From positions 1-28,858 of the forward strand of contig JBPCTR010000065.1 of assembly GCA_051011575.1 (NCBI GenBank): a DNA stretch of 28,858 nucleotides, read 5' to 3'. How positions within the stretch are numbered: the stretch's first letter is position 1; each line of letters begins with the position of its first letter. Under the pieces are notes generated by a model that saw only the letters and a program-made list of their open reading frames with translations, made no database searches and was not told the DNA's origin. This DNA comes from SHLQ01 sp051011575 (GTDB lineage: Bacteria > Actinomycetota > Acidimicrobiia > Acidimicrobiales > SHLQ01). The translations under genes were made by a program, and so were the position numbers. Shown one piece after another: positions 1 through 7,648 of this stretch.

Positions 1-600
1 CCCGATCACCGTGTCGTCGTTGACGAACAAGGCACTGCCGCTGTCGCCGCGTCGAATCTCGGCTTCGATCCGGATCCCGAGAAACTGCGACTCGGTGTCG
101 CGAAACACGCCGTCCCAGTTCACGATGACCGGCGCGTCGACTTCGAACTCGACCTCGTTGATCACACCAACCCCCGAGGCGGTTCGCATCCCGATCGCCA
201 CGCCCGACTCGAGCGGAACCTCGGCGAGGAGATCCACGGGTTCGAACTGCACGTCGTCGACGCGAAGCACCGCCAGGTCGAGGTCGGCGTCGAACGCCAC
301 GAGGGTGGCCGGGTACTCGTCGCCGGATGGCCGAAGCACCGCGAGGGATTCGGGATCGCGGCCGGTCACGAGATGCCCACTGGTCACGATGAGGTTCGGC
401 TCGACTGCGAATCCGGAACCCAACGCGGGCGCCCCGCACCCGAATCCGATGATTCGCACGATCGAGTCGGACACTGCCTCGACCGATGGACGCGAGAAAT
501 CGACTGCCACCGACGTGTCGACGGCAGCATCGGACCCGCACGCCGAGGCCGCGACCGCACCGACGATCACCATCGCAGCCAACCGCAATCGAGCACTCAT
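1..600 (-). CDS. Trypsin-like serine protease, predicted lipoprotein (3' end cut by window)
   Basis: The first 200 residues are visible; the gene runs off the left edge. The N-terminus has a basic start, a hydrophobic stretch and a lipobox-like AASAC with Cys21, so a membrane-anchored exported protein is likely. A trypsin-fold protease domain follows. The triad can be read directly: His76 in TSGHLVTG, Asp108 in DADLDLAVL and Ser187 in RRGDSGSALF. This is the S1 family (HtrA/trypsin-like) pattern; whether a PDZ domain follows cannot be seen. The likely role is cleavage of proteins outside the membrane, with unknown substrate. It lies 25 bp downstream of the acyl-CoA dehydrogenase on the same strand, so the two may be cotranscribed, although no functional link is obvious. 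The ATG at 598-600 is the only start that keeps the signal sequence; no clear Shine-Dalgarno precedes it. Confidence 0.87.
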   Translation of the reverse strand, partial: MSARLRLAAMVIVGAVAASACGSDAAVDTSVAVDFSRPSVEAVSDSIVRIIGFGCGAPALGSGFAVEPNLIVTSGHLVTGRDPESLAVLRPSGDEYPATLVAFDADLDLAVLRVDDVQFEPVDLLAEVPLESGVAIGMRTASGVGVINEVEFEVDAPVIVNWDGVFRDTESQFLGIRIEAEIRRGDSGSALFVNDDTVIG

Positions 601-625
601 CAGCGTGCGCGGCCGGGGCGATTGG

Positions 626-1834
626 TCACTGCGGCGCGTACGCCCGAAGCTCCCGGCGGGCCAGCTGGCGACGGTGCACCTCGTCGGGTCCATCGGCGAA
701 TCGAAGAGTGCGGGCCTGTGCCCACATTCCTGCGAGCGGGAAGTCCTGCGAGATGCCGCCGCCCCCATGGGTCTGGATTGAACGGTCGATCACCTGTAGT
801 GCCATGTTGGGCACGGCGACCTTGATGGCGGAGATCTCGGTGGCAGCCCCACGATTGCCCACGGTGTCCATGAGCCAGGCTGTCTTCAGCACGAGCAGAC
901 GGGCCTGTTCGATCTCGATGCGCGAATCGGCGATCCACTCCTGCACCACTCCCTTCTCGGCCAGTGTGGACCCAAAGGTGCTGCGTTCGTGTGCGCGCCT
1001 GCACATCATCTCGAGCGCTCGCTCAGCCATGCCGATCAGGCGCATGCAGTGGTGGATCCGGCCAGGACCCAGCCGGGCCTGCGCGATCGCGAACCCGCCG
1101 CCCTCTTCGCCGATCACGTTCTCAACCGGAACTCGCACATCCTCGAGGACGACCTCGGCATGGCCATGCGGGGCGTCGTCGTAGCCGAACACGGTGAGCG
1201 GCCGAACGACCGTGATGCCCGGAGCGTCCATGGGAACCGCGATCTGACTCTGTTGCTGGTGGCGTGCCGCGTCGGGGTTCGTCTTTCCCATGAGGATCAT
1301 GACGGCACAGTGGGGATGCATTGCACCCGACGTCCACCACTTACGACCGTTGATCACGTACTCATCGCCCTCTCGGGTGATCGTCGTGGAGATGTTCGCG
1401 GCGTCCGACGACGCGACGTCGGGCTCGGTCATCGCGAAGCACGATCGAATCTCGCCGGCGAGGAGCGGGACGAGCCATCGATCCTTCTGTTCGTCGGTAC
1501 CGAAGTCGTGGAACACCTCCATGTTCCCGGTGTCGGGGGCGGAGCAGTTCATCGACTCCGGGGCAAGGTGCAGCGACCGACCCATGATTTCGGCAAGAGG
1601 GGCGTACTCGAGGTTGGAGAGGCCGGCCCCGTACTCGGCGTCGGGGAGAAAGAGATTCCAAAGGCCTGCCTCGTGGGCCTTCACCTTGAGTTCTTCGATG
1701 ATCGCGGGTTGGGCCCAACGGTCCGCCTCGACCTGCTGGTGAACCACGTGCTCGTTCGGATACACGTGTTCATCCATGAACGCGTTCACCCGTTCCGACT
1801 GTTCAACGACCCGGGCAGAGGGTGTGAAATCCAT
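626..1834 (-). CDS. Acyl-CoA dehydrogenase, ACAD10/11-like
   Basis: A 402-residue FAD flavoprotein expected to oxidise an acyl-CoA to the 2-enoyl-CoA in the cytoplasm and pass electrons to ETF. The N-terminal helical domain covers roughly residues 1-130. The beta-domain carries the family signature FAMTEPDVASSDA (about 133-145). The C-terminal helical domain contains HGGGGISQDFPLA (from His356) and ADGPDEVH (about 380-387), both typical of the ACAD10/11-like branch, which handles branched or unusual acyl chains. Length matches the family. The frame stays open 45 bases further upstream, but the ATG at 1834 is preceded by GAGGAGG at a suitable distance and starts MDFTPSARV, so it is preferred. 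It is divergent from the PAP2-like gene, and its substrate cannot be told from sequence. Confidence 0.93.
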   Translation of the reverse strand: MDFTPSARVVEQSERVNAFMDEHVYPNEHVVHQQVEADRWAQPAIIEELKVKAHEAGLWNLFLPDAEYGAGLSNLEYAPLAEIMGRSLHLAPESMNCSAPDTGNMEVFHDFGTDEQKDRWLVPLLAGEIRSCFAMTEPDVASSDAANISTTITREGDEYVINGRKWWTSGAMHPHCAVMILMGKTNPDAARHQQQSQIAVPMDAPGITVVRPLTVFGYDDAPHGHAEVVLEDVRVPVENVIGEEGGGFAIAQARLGPGRIHHCMRLIGMAERALEMMCRRAHERSTFGSTLAEKGVVQEWIADSRIEIEQARLLVLKTAWLMDTVGNRGAATEISAIKVAVPNMALQVIDRSIQTHGGGGISQDFPLAGMWAQARTLRFADGPDEVHRRQLARRELRAYAPQ

Positions 1835-1880
1835 GTGTCCTCCTCGACGGCCAGACCATAGCGGTGACGATCGAGCCAAC

Positions 1881-1886
1881 TAGAGT
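1881..1886 (+). promoter_or_regulatory. Putative -10 box of a leaderless promoter for the PAP2-like gene
   Basis: TAGAGT lies nine bases ahead of the ATG at 1896, and no Shine-Dalgarno is visible between them. The TANNNT form and this spacing match leaderless actinobacterial promoters. No clear -35 was recognised. The call is inferred from position and pattern. Confidence 0.4.
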
Positions 1887-1895
1887 CGACTCACA

Positions 1896-2552
1896 ATGGC
1901 GAACTCATGGACCCGCGCCTGGCTCGCAACCCTCGCCGTGATGATCGGCGCCGCCGCGCTTGTTCGTAACCGTCACGACACGATCACCGACGTCGAGGAT
2001 CAGGTTCTCGACTGGTTGCTCGATGGAACCGACACGGGGTTCTGGGATCGCTTCGAGTGGCTCGGAGCGAGCTGGTTCGTGTGGACGGTCGCCATCGTCG
2101 GAGCCGTGTTACTTCTGTTGTTCGACCGGCTCCTCGCCGCAGTCCTTCCACTCACCGTCGTGGGCGCCGAGATCGCTGCTCGGCTGGTTCGGGGCGCGGT
2201 CGAACGGCCCCGGCCCGAAGACTCGACGGCGCTCACATCGTCGTACCCGAGCATCGAGGTCGTGCACGCTGGGGTGGCGCTGGGCCTCATCGCGCTGGTG
2301 CTGTGGTGGTTCGGGCTGCCTCGACTGCTGTGGCAGGTGGTCGTTGAAATAACGGTGGTGCTGATGTTGGCCGTGGCGATCGACCAGATAGCCGATGCAC
2401 AGCACTGGCCGTCCGACACGATCGGATCTGCGATCGTTGTGGCCTTCGCACTCGTGAGCGCCGCGATCGTCCTCGAGCGACGTCCCCGACGGAAGGGGCT
2501 CATCGACTTCCGTCGTTCGTCGGACAACGAACCGGTGCCCGAGGCGGCCTGA
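1896..2552 (+). CDS. PAP2-like integral membrane protein with degenerate active-site motifs
   Basis: A 218-residue protein with several hydrophobic segments (about 10-23, 60-95, 124-140, 146-162 and 178-193). Its motif order matches the PAP2 lipid phosphatase superfamily: RGAVERPRP (99-107), which resembles the KX6RP motif with Arg for Lys; YPSIEVVHAG (117-126) in place of PSGH; and AQHWPSDTIGS (168-178), which keeps His170 and Asp174 of SRX5HX3D. The Ser-Arg pair expected about six residues before His170 is Asp-Gln. The catalytic histidine is therefore present, but the phosphate-binding Arg appears lost and motif 2 is altered. It may be a divergent phosphatase or an inactive relative. The lipoprotein gene starts four bases after its stop, suggesting a two-gene operon. 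The C-terminal tail is charged and probably cytoplasmic. Confidence 0.7.
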   Translation: MANSWTRAWLATLAVMIGAAALVRNRHDTITDVEDQVLDWLLDGTDTGFWDRFEWLGASWFVWTVAIVGAVLLLLFDRLLAAVLPLTVVGAEIAARLVRGAVERPRPEDSTALTSSYPSIEVVHAGVALGLIALVLWWFGLPRLLWQVVVEITVVLMLAVAIDQIADAQHWPSDTIGSAIVVAFALVSAAIVLERRPRRKGLIDFRRSSDNEPVPEAA

Positions 2553-2556
2553 CGCC

Positions 2557-2973
2557 GTGCTCGCCCGTAGGTCCGCGCTGCTGACCGCGCTCGCAATACT
2601 CGCCGGCGCATGCGGGTCGGGTGCCGACGACGGTCCGGCGACGACAACCTCCACTTCGGGCCTCGACTTCCCCAATGTGATCGAAGCGGTGGCGGTACAA
2701 GCCGAAGACGGCTCGTGGCGTTTCGACGTGACCATCAGCTCTCGCTACGACACGCCCGAACAATACGCCGATGCGTGGCGAGTAGTCGGGCCCGATGGCA
2801 CCGAGCTCGGCATTCGAGTGCTCACGCACGACCATGCGTCGGAGCAGCCGTTCACCCGCTCGCAGTCGGGCATCGAGATCCCTGACGTCGTCGATCGTGT
2901 GACGATCGAAGGGCGCGACCTCGTGAATGGATGGGGCGGCGCGACGCTCGAGATCGACCTCGAGCGCAGCTAG
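2557..2973 (+). CDS. Small predicted lipoprotein of unknown function
   Basis: A 138-residue protein starting at GTG, four bases behind the PAP2-like gene, which argues for translational coupling. The N-terminus is a signal sequence with basic residues, a hydrophobic core and LAGAC with Cys19; this is a slightly unusual lipobox, with Ala at -3. A Thr/Ser/Asp linker (about 20-35) leads to one small domain, 36-138. It is rich in beta-type alternation and ends WGGATLEIDLERS; no cysteine follows Cys19. I do not recognise the domain. The pattern suggests an Ig-like or other beta-sandwich fold, but that is only an impression. Its stop lies three bases from the stop of the convergent peroxiredoxin gene. 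Confidence 0.75.
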   Translation: MLARRSALLTALAILAGACGSGADDGPATTTSTSGLDFPNVIEAVAVQAEDGSWRFDVTISSRYDTPEQYADAWRVVGPDGTELGIRVLTHDHASEQPFTRSQSGIEIPDVVDRVTIEGRDLVNGWGGATLEIDLERS

Positions 2974-2976
2974 CCG

Positions 2977-3426
2977 TCAGACCCGCGCGCGCAGTGCCTT
3001 CAAGGCATCGTCGGCGTGCACGGTTGCGCTGCTCTCCGAACCAATTTTCGCGATGAGCGTCGAATCGGAGTCGATCACGAACGTCGCCCGTTTGCCGGGC
3101 AGCGGCCCCCAACGGTGCGTACCGAACTGTCTGTGGATCGATCCATCACGATCGGACAGCAGCGGATAGTCGAGTGCGTTCTCGAGCTTGAATTCACGTT
3201 GCAGATCCACCGGATCTGCGCTGATTCCCACCCGCTGGACTCCAAGCTCTTCGAACTCGGAGGCGAGGTCACGGAAATGACAGCTTTCCTTCGTTCAAAG
3301 GGGGGTCTTGGCCTTGGGGTAGAAGAACAACACCACCGGGCCGGACGCCAACAGTTCGCTCAGCTGAACGCTGCGACCTTCCTCGTCGACCGCGGCGAAG
3401 TCGGCAACTCGATCTCCCGATTCCAT
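2977..3426 (-). CDS. bcp: BCP/PrxQ-type peroxiredoxin with in-frame TGA at the catalytic Cys: candidate selenoprotein
   Basis: Reading from ATG 3424-3426 through a single TGA (3295-3297, codon 44) to the stop at 2977 gives 149 residues, the normal BCP length. Residues 1-43 contain VVLFFYPKAKTPL, the strand and loop that carry the peroxidatic cysteine. After the TGA comes TKESCHFRDLA, so Cys49 sits five residues on, as the resolving Cys does in two-Cys BCP proteins. The family sequence here is TPGCT; the observed T-P-L-TGA-T places TGA exactly on the Cys codon. The frame is the same on both sides, so no indel can explain it. PLPGKRATFVIDSDS and the rest of the fold are intact. Either TGA encodes selenocysteine (my preferred reading, since Sec-peroxiredoxins are known in bacteria) or this is a point-mutated pseudogene. 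TACGGT seven bases before the ATG suggests its own leaderless promoter. The terminal stop is also TGA, so recoding would have to be local. Confidence 0.78.
3252..3294 (-). promoter_or_regulatory. Candidate SECIS-like hairpins downstream of the TGA codon
   Basis: Two hairpins can be drawn by eye just after the recoding-candidate TGA. One pairs GGAAA (3285-3289) with TTTCC (3273-3277) around a 7-nt loop GCTGTCA that begins with G; its loop starts only 10 nt after the TGA, closer than usual. The other (3252-3271) pairs TGACCTC with GAGTTCG, with one mismatch. Its loop is GCCTCC if the last G-C pair is open, and it starts about 30 nt after the TGA, within the usual bacterial range. Neither is a perfect match to the bacterial SECIS model, and no folding program was run. 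Confidence 0.35.
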
Positions 3427-3433
3427 AGCGGAC

Positions 3434-3439
3434 ACCGTA
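3434..3439 (-). promoter_or_regulatory. Putative -10 box of a leaderless promoter for the peroxiredoxin gene
   Basis: On the minus strand TACGGT lies seven bases ahead of the ATG at 3426, in the 14-bp gap behind the hydantoinase stop. The same hexamer and spacing occur before maf (13238-13243). If real, the peroxiredoxin can be transcribed without its upstream neighbour. The call rests on pattern only. Confidence 0.4.
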
Positions 3440-3440
3440 C

Positions 3441-5426
3441 TCACCGCGCCGTAGCCGGGTGTGCTCTCAGCTCGACCTGGACAGTCGCCCCGTACAGCCC
3501 GTCGTCGTCGCCCGCGGTGGGATCGTCGTGGCGGGTGATCTCGATATGGGACTCGATCGGTCCCACGCCCGGCAGTCCTACGCGCATCTCCTCGATCAGT
3601 GCGGTCGCTACCGCAGTCGCCGCCACCTCCGCTCGATCGAGAGCGTCGCGACCACGGGTTGCGGTTTCGACCCCCGTTCCCGACACGATTCGAAAGAGGC
3701 CCGGACCATCGGTGTGGACCGCCGCCCCGCTCCGTGCGACGAGCTGTCCGGCCGCGGCGCCGACCGCATTCGCCACCTCAAAGGACTCGGGCAGAACAAC
3801 TTCGCCTCCAAGGCGTTGCGCAACCTCGGGGTAGTAAACAGCCGCGGGGCCACCAACCGCCACGATCGGATCGAGGGGGCTGATCGACACCGAGGTTCGA
3901 CCATGAACCCCCGCACCGGCGACGGCCGCAACGACGATCGGGTTCAGGAGGGGGTCGTCGGTGGCGTCGAGTGCGACCTCGAGAACACAACCCGCGCTTC
4001 GCCGTACGACCTCGGACCACACATCGCGGCAGAAGTCCTCGACGGTCTGGCCGGTGTACCAGGCCAGTAGTTGCGCGCCCGCCTCTGCAGCTGCCGGTTC
4101 CCAGTTGTCCTGCATGCCCAATACGTGGGCGGCGTCGGATGGCGTGAACCCGGCAACCTGCACCAACCCCTTGTCGGCCAACGAGGCGACCGCCCTCCGC
4201 TCGAGCACGCCGAGGGCGACGTCTCGCATGGCCATGGGCGCGTCGGTCAACCGTGAGAGAACACGAGCCTCGGTGCTCGACACTGCGTCACCGATTGCGG
4301 CAGCCGGATCGCCTACGGCAAGCACGAACGCGGCTGCGATCTCACGAGGAGGTGGCTCCAAGAGATCGGCGCGCAACAGCGGAGCGATCCTCTCGTGCAT
4401 CGAGCCCAGCAATGCGAGGGGTACTCGCCGTTGGGGACCGACGGTCACCCGGTTTCCCTCGGTACGAATTTCGCTGTCACCACCGAGGCCGGTCGTCCGT
4501 ACGTCTATGGCACTCACCATCGTGCGCCAGCCGCCCACCTTGGCGCCCTCGGGGGCGAGCCGGGGGCGTCCGTCGACGAGCTGCCCGACGTCGGTCGTCG
4601 TACCCCCGATGTCGGAAAGTACGAAGTCATCGAGTCCGGCCAGAACCGACGCGCCCACGATCGAGGCGGCCGGCCCGGACAGGATCGTCTCGATCGGACG
4701 ACGTTCGACGGCCTCGGCAGCGGCGAGCGATCCGTCACCCTTGGCCACCATGACGGGTGCATCGACGCCGAGCTCGTCGAGCGATCGGCGGACCGCATCG
4801 ACGAGGTCGCTGATCCTCGACAAAAGTCGGGCGTTCAAGGTGGCCGTGAGGGCGCGCCGTGGCGCATCGAGTGACTCCGACAGCACCGATGACACCGTGA
4901 CTGGAAGTTCGGTCTCCGCGAGTACGAGATCGCGGATGGCGTGTTCGTGTGCCGGATTGCGCACCGCGAACGATGCGGCAACGGCAACGGCCCGCACCTG
5001 ACCGTCGTAGGTGTTGAGAATCGATCGAATGACATCGAGATCGAGTGCCGCCCGTTCGGCTCCGTGATGATCGTGTCCGCCAGCGACGCGTTCGATCATG
5101 ACGTCGCTGAACGCGTCGCTGATCCCGCTCCGCCTCACCATCGCATCGTCGAAGCCGACGAGCAGGACGAGCACCGGACTTCCGTGACCCTCGACGACAG
5201 CGTTCGTCGCGAGTGTGGTCGAGATCGACACGAGCCCGACCCGCCGGGGGTCGAGGTCGGAGGCGATCGAGTCGAGCGCGTTGCTCACGCCGATGGCCAG
5301 GTCGTCTCGGGTCGTGAGCGCTTTCGCCGAGGACACGACTGTTCGATCAGAGCTCCGCAACAGAACCGCGTCGGTGTAGGTGCCGCCGGTGTCGACACCG
5401 AGGAGCAGGGGTTCCATCGCGTTCAC
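3441..5426 (-). CDS. Hydantoinase/oxoprolinase A-type protein (HyuA family), apparently orphan
   Basis: A 661-residue protein of the ATP-dependent N-methylhydantoinase, 5-oxoprolinase and acetophenone carboxylase family. The N-terminal ASKHA-type nucleotide-binding part begins with LGVDTGGTYTDAVL (9-22). ETILSGPAASIVGA (246-259) and DIGGTTTDVG (272-281) form the second phosphate-binding region. The rest corresponds to the Hydantoinase_A domain and a C-terminal extension. Known members work with a HyuB partner to open cyclic amides such as hydantoins or 5-oxoproline using ATP. No HyuB gene is adjacent here: the downstream neighbour is the peroxiredoxin, and upstream is divergent dapC. The substrate is therefore unknown. 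GTG 5426 or ATG 5417 (residue 4) could be the start; neither has a convincing Shine-Dalgarno. The 5' end lies 11 bp from the divergent dapC start as annotated. Confidence 0.88.
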   Translation of the reverse strand: MNAMEPLLLGVDTGGTYTDAVLLRSSDRTVVSSAKALTTRDDLAIGVSNALDSIASDLDPRRVGLVSISTTLATNAVVEGHGSPVLVLLVGFDDAMVRRSGISDAFSDVMIERVAGGHDHHGAERAALDLDVIRSILNTYDGQVRAVAVAASFAVRNPAHEHAIRDLVLAETELPVTVSSVLSESLDAPRRALTATLNARLLSRISDLVDAVRRSLDELGVDAPVMVAKGDGSLAAAEAVERRPIETILSGPAASIVGASVLAGLDDFVLSDIGGTTTDVGQLVDGRPRLAPEGAKVGGWRTMVSAIDVRTTGLGGDSEIRTEGNRVTVGPQRRVPLALLGSMHERIAPLLRADLLEPPPREIAAAFVLAVGDPAAAIGDAVSSTEARVLSRLTDAPMAMRDVALGVLERRAVASLADKGLVQVAGFTPSDAAHVLGMQDNWEPAAAEAGAQLLAWYTGQTVEDFCRDVWSEVVRRSAGCVLEVALDATDDPLLNPIVVAAVAGAGVHGRTSVSISPLDPIVAVGGPAAVYYPEVAQRLGGEVVLPESFEVANAVGAAAGQLVARSGAAVHTDGPGLFRIVSGTGVETATRGRDALDRAEVAATAVATALIEEMRVGLPGVGPIESHIEITRHDDPTAGDDDGLYGATVQVELRAHPATAR

Positions 5427-5437
5427 GGCGCACCAGC

Positions 5438-6628
5438 GTGGCAGACTTTGCCGCCATGGTCGAAGCTCTGCGAAATCCGCGACTGCGTGAATTCGGTACC
5501 ACCGTGTTCGCCGAGATGTCGGCGCTCGCCGCCCGAACCGGCGCCATCAACCTGGGCCAGGGGTTTCCCGACACTGACGGACCCGTCGAGGTTGCCGAGG
5601 TGGCCGCCAGAGCCGTGCTCGAGGGGCCGAATCAGTATCCCCCGCTACCGGGTCAACCCGGGCTGCGAACGGCCGTGGCCGAGCATGCTGAACGTTTCTA
5701 TGGACTGCGCTACGACCCGGACGACGAGGTGTTGATCACGGCGGGAGCCACCGAGGCGATCGCTGCCTCGATGTTCGCCTTCTGCGACCACGGCGACGAA
5801 GTCATCACCTTCGAGCCGACCTACGACTCGTATGCCGCGTCGATCGCGATGGCAGGCGCGGTCAAACGCCCGATCCTCCTCGCCGCCCCCGATCACGAAC
5901 TCGACCTCGACGCGGTCCGGTCGGTGATCACACCGCGAACCCGGGTGCTGCTCCTCAACACCCCCCACAACCCGACCGGGAAGGTGTTCACCAAGGCCGA
6001 GCTCGAGTCCCTGGCGGCCATTTCGATCGAACACGACCTGATCGTCGTGAGCGACGAGGTCTACGAACACATGGTGTTCGACGGTGAGCATCTTCCGATC
6101 GCTGGCCTGCCTGGAATGAGGGAGCGAACCATCACGCTCGGATCGGCGGGAAAGACGTTTTCGTTCACCGGCTGGAAGGTCGGCTGGTCGACCGCACCAA
6201 AGCCGCTCCGCGACGCTGTGATGACCGCGAAACAATTCCTCACGTTCGTGAACGCGGCTCCGCTGCAGCCGGCGGTGGAGTTGGGTCTGCGCCTCGGCGA
6301 TGAGTACTTCGATCGTCTCCGCGGCGACTTGCTGGCCAAGCGCGATCGGCTGTCGACAGGGCTGAGCGACATCGGCTTCGACGTCCTGCACACGCAGGGG
6401 ACCTACTTCCTGACCGCCGACATGGTCGAGCTCGCGGAACGTACGGGCCTCCCCCAGACCAGTGTCGATTTTTGCCTCGCACTCCCGGAGGCTGCCGGTG
6501 TCGTCGCGGTCCCGAGCGAGGTCTTCTACGACACCCGCGAGGCCGGCCGCAGACTCATCCGCTTCGCCTTCTGCAAGCAAGACCGGATACTCGACGCAGC
6601 GATCGAGCGTCTCTCGGTCCTTCGCTGA
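5438..6628 (+). CDS. dapC: PLP-dependent aminotransferase, DapC-like (N-succinyldiaminopimelate aminotransferase)
   Basis: A fold-type I aminotransferase of 396 residues, probably the succinyl-branch step of lysine/meso-diaminopimelate synthesis (N-succinyl-2-amino-6-oxopimelate to succinyl-DAP with glutamate). Visible motifs are TTVFAEMSALAARTGAINLG (21-40), NQYPPLPG (65-72), TPHNPTGKV (175-183), the PLP-contacting SDEVYEH (205-211) and the Schiff-base Lys239 in GSAGKTFSFTGWKVGW. The N-terminal part closely resembles mycobacterial DapC as I recall that sequence. Paralogous kynurenine or methionine aminotransferases share these motifs, so the exact substrate is inferred. The GTG start at 5438 gives MADFAAMVEAL; an internal ATG at 5456 is equally possible and would widen the very short divergent gap to the HyuA gene. 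It is convergent with the homocysteine methyltransferase gene, three bases apart. Confidence 0.88.
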   Translation: MADFAAMVEALRNPRLREFGTTVFAEMSALAARTGAINLGQGFPDTDGPVEVAEVAARAVLEGPNQYPPLPGQPGLRTAVAEHAERFYGLRYDPDDEVLITAGATEAIAASMFAFCDHGDEVITFEPTYDSYAASIAMAGAVKRPILLAAPDHELDLDAVRSVITPRTRVLLLNTPHNPTGKVFTKAELESLAAISIEHDLIVVSDEVYEHMVFDGEHLPIAGLPGMRERTITLGSAGKTFSFTGWKVGWSTAPKPLRDAVMTAKQFLTFVNAAPLQPAVELGLRLGDEYFDRLRGDLLAKRDRLSTGLSDIGFDVLHTQGTYFLTADMVELAERTGLPQTSVDFCLALPEAAGVVAVPSEVFYDTREAGRRLIRFAFCKQDRILDAAIERLSVLR

Positions 6629-6631
6629 GAA

Positions 6632-7603
6632 TCAGCCCCGACGTCGGCGCGACCTACGCGCCCCCGCGGGCGCCACCTCGTCGCGGTCGGGTCCGGGCGC
6701 CTCAATGGCCGGGGGCTCGACCACACCGTCGAGGACCTGTCGCATATAGCCGAGGTGTTCGGTCGAGGTTCCACAGCACCCGCCGATGATCTGAACGCCG
6801 AGCTCGACCATGCGCGCGACATGTGCACCCATGACCTCCGGCGATCCGCTATATGTGAGCGCATCACCTTCGAACACCGGGATACCGGCATTCGCCTTGA
6901 CGATCACCGGCGTTGAACCGGCGCTGGCAACGAGCTGCTTGGCGGCTCGCTCAGTATCGGCCACGTTGTTGCCGCAGTTGGCGCCCAACGCCGCCACACC
7001 GAGTTCGACCAGGTGTTCTGCCGCTTGCTGGCCGGTGACACCCATCATCGTTCGACTCGCGGTGTCGAAGCTCATCGTCACGGCGATCGGAACATCTGTC
7101 ACCTCTCGGATCCCGCGCACCGCAGCGTCGACCTCGTCGAGACTCGACATCGTCTCGACCCAGAGGACGTCGGCGCCACCGGCGACCAGGCCAGCGGCTT
7201 GGGCAGCGAAGGCAGCTCGGGCGCCATCGGGTGTCATCGCACCGAGTGGCTCGAGGAGTTCTCCGCTCGGACCGATCGAACCGGCGACGACCACCGGTCG
7301 GTCGGAGGCATCGGCTGCTCGGCGCGCGATCTGAGCGGCACGCTCATTGAGTTCGTGGACGCGGTCTTCGAGCCGGTGAAGTGCGAGGCGGAATGCGGTG
7401 CCGCCGAATGAGTTGGTGAGGATGATGTCGGAGCCCGCCTCGATGTACCCGGCATGAACGGACTCGATCGCGTCGGGCCGATCGACGTTCCACATCTCGG
7501 GCGGATCGCCGGCCGTGAGCCCGCGGGTGAACAGTTCGGTTCCCATGGCGCCGTCGACCAGAAGATTCGCGGCATCGTCGAGCCGATGGAGAAATTTCGA
7601 CAT
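6632..7603 (-). CDS. Homocysteine S-methyltransferase family protein (zinc TIM barrel)
   Basis: A 323-residue single-domain member of the Pfam S-methyl_trans family, like the first module of MetH, BHMT and MmuM. Evidence: the N-terminal LLVDGAMGTELFTRG (14-28), TNSFGGTAFRL (63-73), and the three zinc-ligand cysteines Cys210 (GANCGNN), Cys276 and Cys277 (GGCCGTS). The expected role is transfer of a methyl group from a donor (betaine, S-methylmethionine or methylcobalamin) to homocysteine, making methionine in the cytoplasm. No cobalamin or folate-binding module is fused, so it is not a full MetH. The C-terminal tail (about 298-323) is Pro/Ala/Arg-rich and looks disordered. The methyl donor cannot be told from sequence. 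The cbs-metB pair in the same window handles the same metabolite but is far away. Confidence 0.9.
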   Translation of the reverse strand: MSKFLHRLDDAANLLVDGAMGTELFTRGLTAGDPPEMWNVDRPDAIESVHAGYIEAGSDIILTNSFGGTAFRLALHRLEDRVHELNERAAQIARRAADASDRPVVVAGSIGPSGELLEPLGAMTPDGARAAFAAQAAGLVAGGADVLWVETMSSLDEVDAAVRGIREVTDVPIAVTMSFDTASRTMMGVTGQQAAEHLVELGVAALGANCGNNVADTERAAKQLVASAGSTPVIVKANAGIPVFEGDALTYSGSPEVMGAHVARMVELGVQIIGGCCGTSTEHLGYMRQVLDGVVEPPAIEAPGPDRDEVAPAGARRSRRRRG

Positions 7604-7648
7604 CCTTCAGTGTGCCCGCTCGGTGCCGCGACTCGACGTCAGCCGGGC

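Noticed and set aside
989..1861. A 290-codon plus-strand open frame opposite the acyl-CoA dehydrogenase
   Set aside because: It is antisense to a convincing enzyme, and its product has no recognisable domain.
3075..3300. Frameshift as the explanation for the broken peroxiredoxin
   Set aside because: The family sequence continues in the same frame on both sides of the TGA, so an insertion or deletion is not needed and would break the match. Only a substitution or recoding fits.
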